Shown one piece after another: positions 51,512-51,700 of a DNA stretch of 51,700 nt. The stretch comes from a bacterium. GTDB lineage: Bacteria; Armatimonadota; Chthonomonadetes; Chthonomonadales; JAMCWF01. The notes under the pieces were generated by a model. It made no database searches. It saw nothing but the letters and a program-made list of their open reading frames with translations, and had not been told where the DNA came from. A program made the translations under genes and the position numbers. Within the stretch, counting starts at the first letter, position 1; each line of letters starts with the position of its first letter. The stretch lies in contig JAKBZR010000013.1 in the NCBI GenBank assembly GCA_021842405.1, positions 1-51,700 of the forward strand, written 5' to 3'.

Positions 51512-51700
51512 AAGAGTTCAATTTTCGGGGAATGATTTTCGTTCGACCCCCATCCTGGCCCTCCCCCTCGCAACCGTTCCGTGCTCCTTCCCCCTCCCAG
51601 GGGGAAGATTCTATGATTTTTGTCAAGCACCAAGTTTTGCCGTAAGAGTTCAGTTTTGCGGGAGTGATTTTTGTTCGCGCCCACCCCAGCATTCCCCTAG
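51512..51700. repeat. mosaic intergenic repeat, copies 7 and 8 (cut by the window edge)
   Basis: AAGAGTTCAATTTTCGGGGA starts at 51512 and AAGAGTTCAGTTTTGCGGGA starts again at 51644, both followed by ATTTT(C/T)GTTCG as in copies 1 and 4. They are tandem left ends in the same orientation; the second runs off the window. No gene is seen after 51366. Confidence 0.7.

Overview
The window reads as one contig of a diderm, heterotrophic, moderately GC-rich bacterium. The best guess is Armatimonadota or a close relative. The clues are a prepilin-like protein of the QDYDD/H-x8-DG type, several large secreted glycoside hydrolases, TTG start codons in several genes, an RND/TolC efflux operon (hence an outer membrane), and a stand-alone dnaA. 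This placement is an inference; no rRNA or tRNA gene was seen.

Layout. 1-866 (minus): an operon edge with a short acidic protein, a Tat-type cysteine-rich peptide with four CxxFxC motifs, a perfect hairpin, and what may be the first codons of the next gene. 1419-3452: GlcG/HbpS-like protein, DUF1802 protein and an orphan ABC ATPase. 3792-5285: HtrA-type protease. 5433-7511 (minus): a small membrane ORF, a zinc-ribbon membrane protein and larC. 7650-8828: J-domain/TPR membrane protein. 8838-11644 (minus): ArsR/SmtB repressor and P1B metal ATPase. 12055-13384 (minus): exported protein and rhodanese protein. 13681-15987: dienelactone-hydrolase-like protein and dnaA. 16066-19305 (minus): dehydrogenase and a large OPT-like membrane protein. 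19604-22245: TPR protein and YfhO-family protein. 22522-25895: GH38 alpha-mannosidase and SRPBCC protein. 25837-31785 (minus): RND efflux operon (TolC, adaptor, pump). 31935-33856 (minus): exported helical protein and MFS transporter. 34046-36736 (minus): large secreted protein. 37182-38752 (minus): 3D-domain protein and rsmA, behind a structured leader. 39358-43429 (minus): GH42 beta-galactosidase and GH27 alpha-galactosidase. 43851-44925: cobalamin-type riboswitch, terminator and prepilin-like gene. 45304-51366: small exported protein, large multidomain glycosidase, small Trp-rich membrane ORF, a decayed gene and an alpha/beta hydrolase.

Together the right half looks like a polysaccharide-scavenging region (GH38, GH27, GH42, two further secreted enzymes, an esterase-like hydrolase). 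The left half is housekeeping and stress functions. Gaps between genes are repeatedly occupied by a mosaic repeat family whose ends are inverted copies of GAGTTCAGTT/AACTGAACTC (at least seven copies) and by short REP-like palindromes.

The signals most worth following are the cysteine-rich peptide operon cut by the left edge, the B12-type riboswitch with its own terminator in front of a prepilin-like gene, the structured leader of the 3D-domain gene, and the mobile-looking repeat family.
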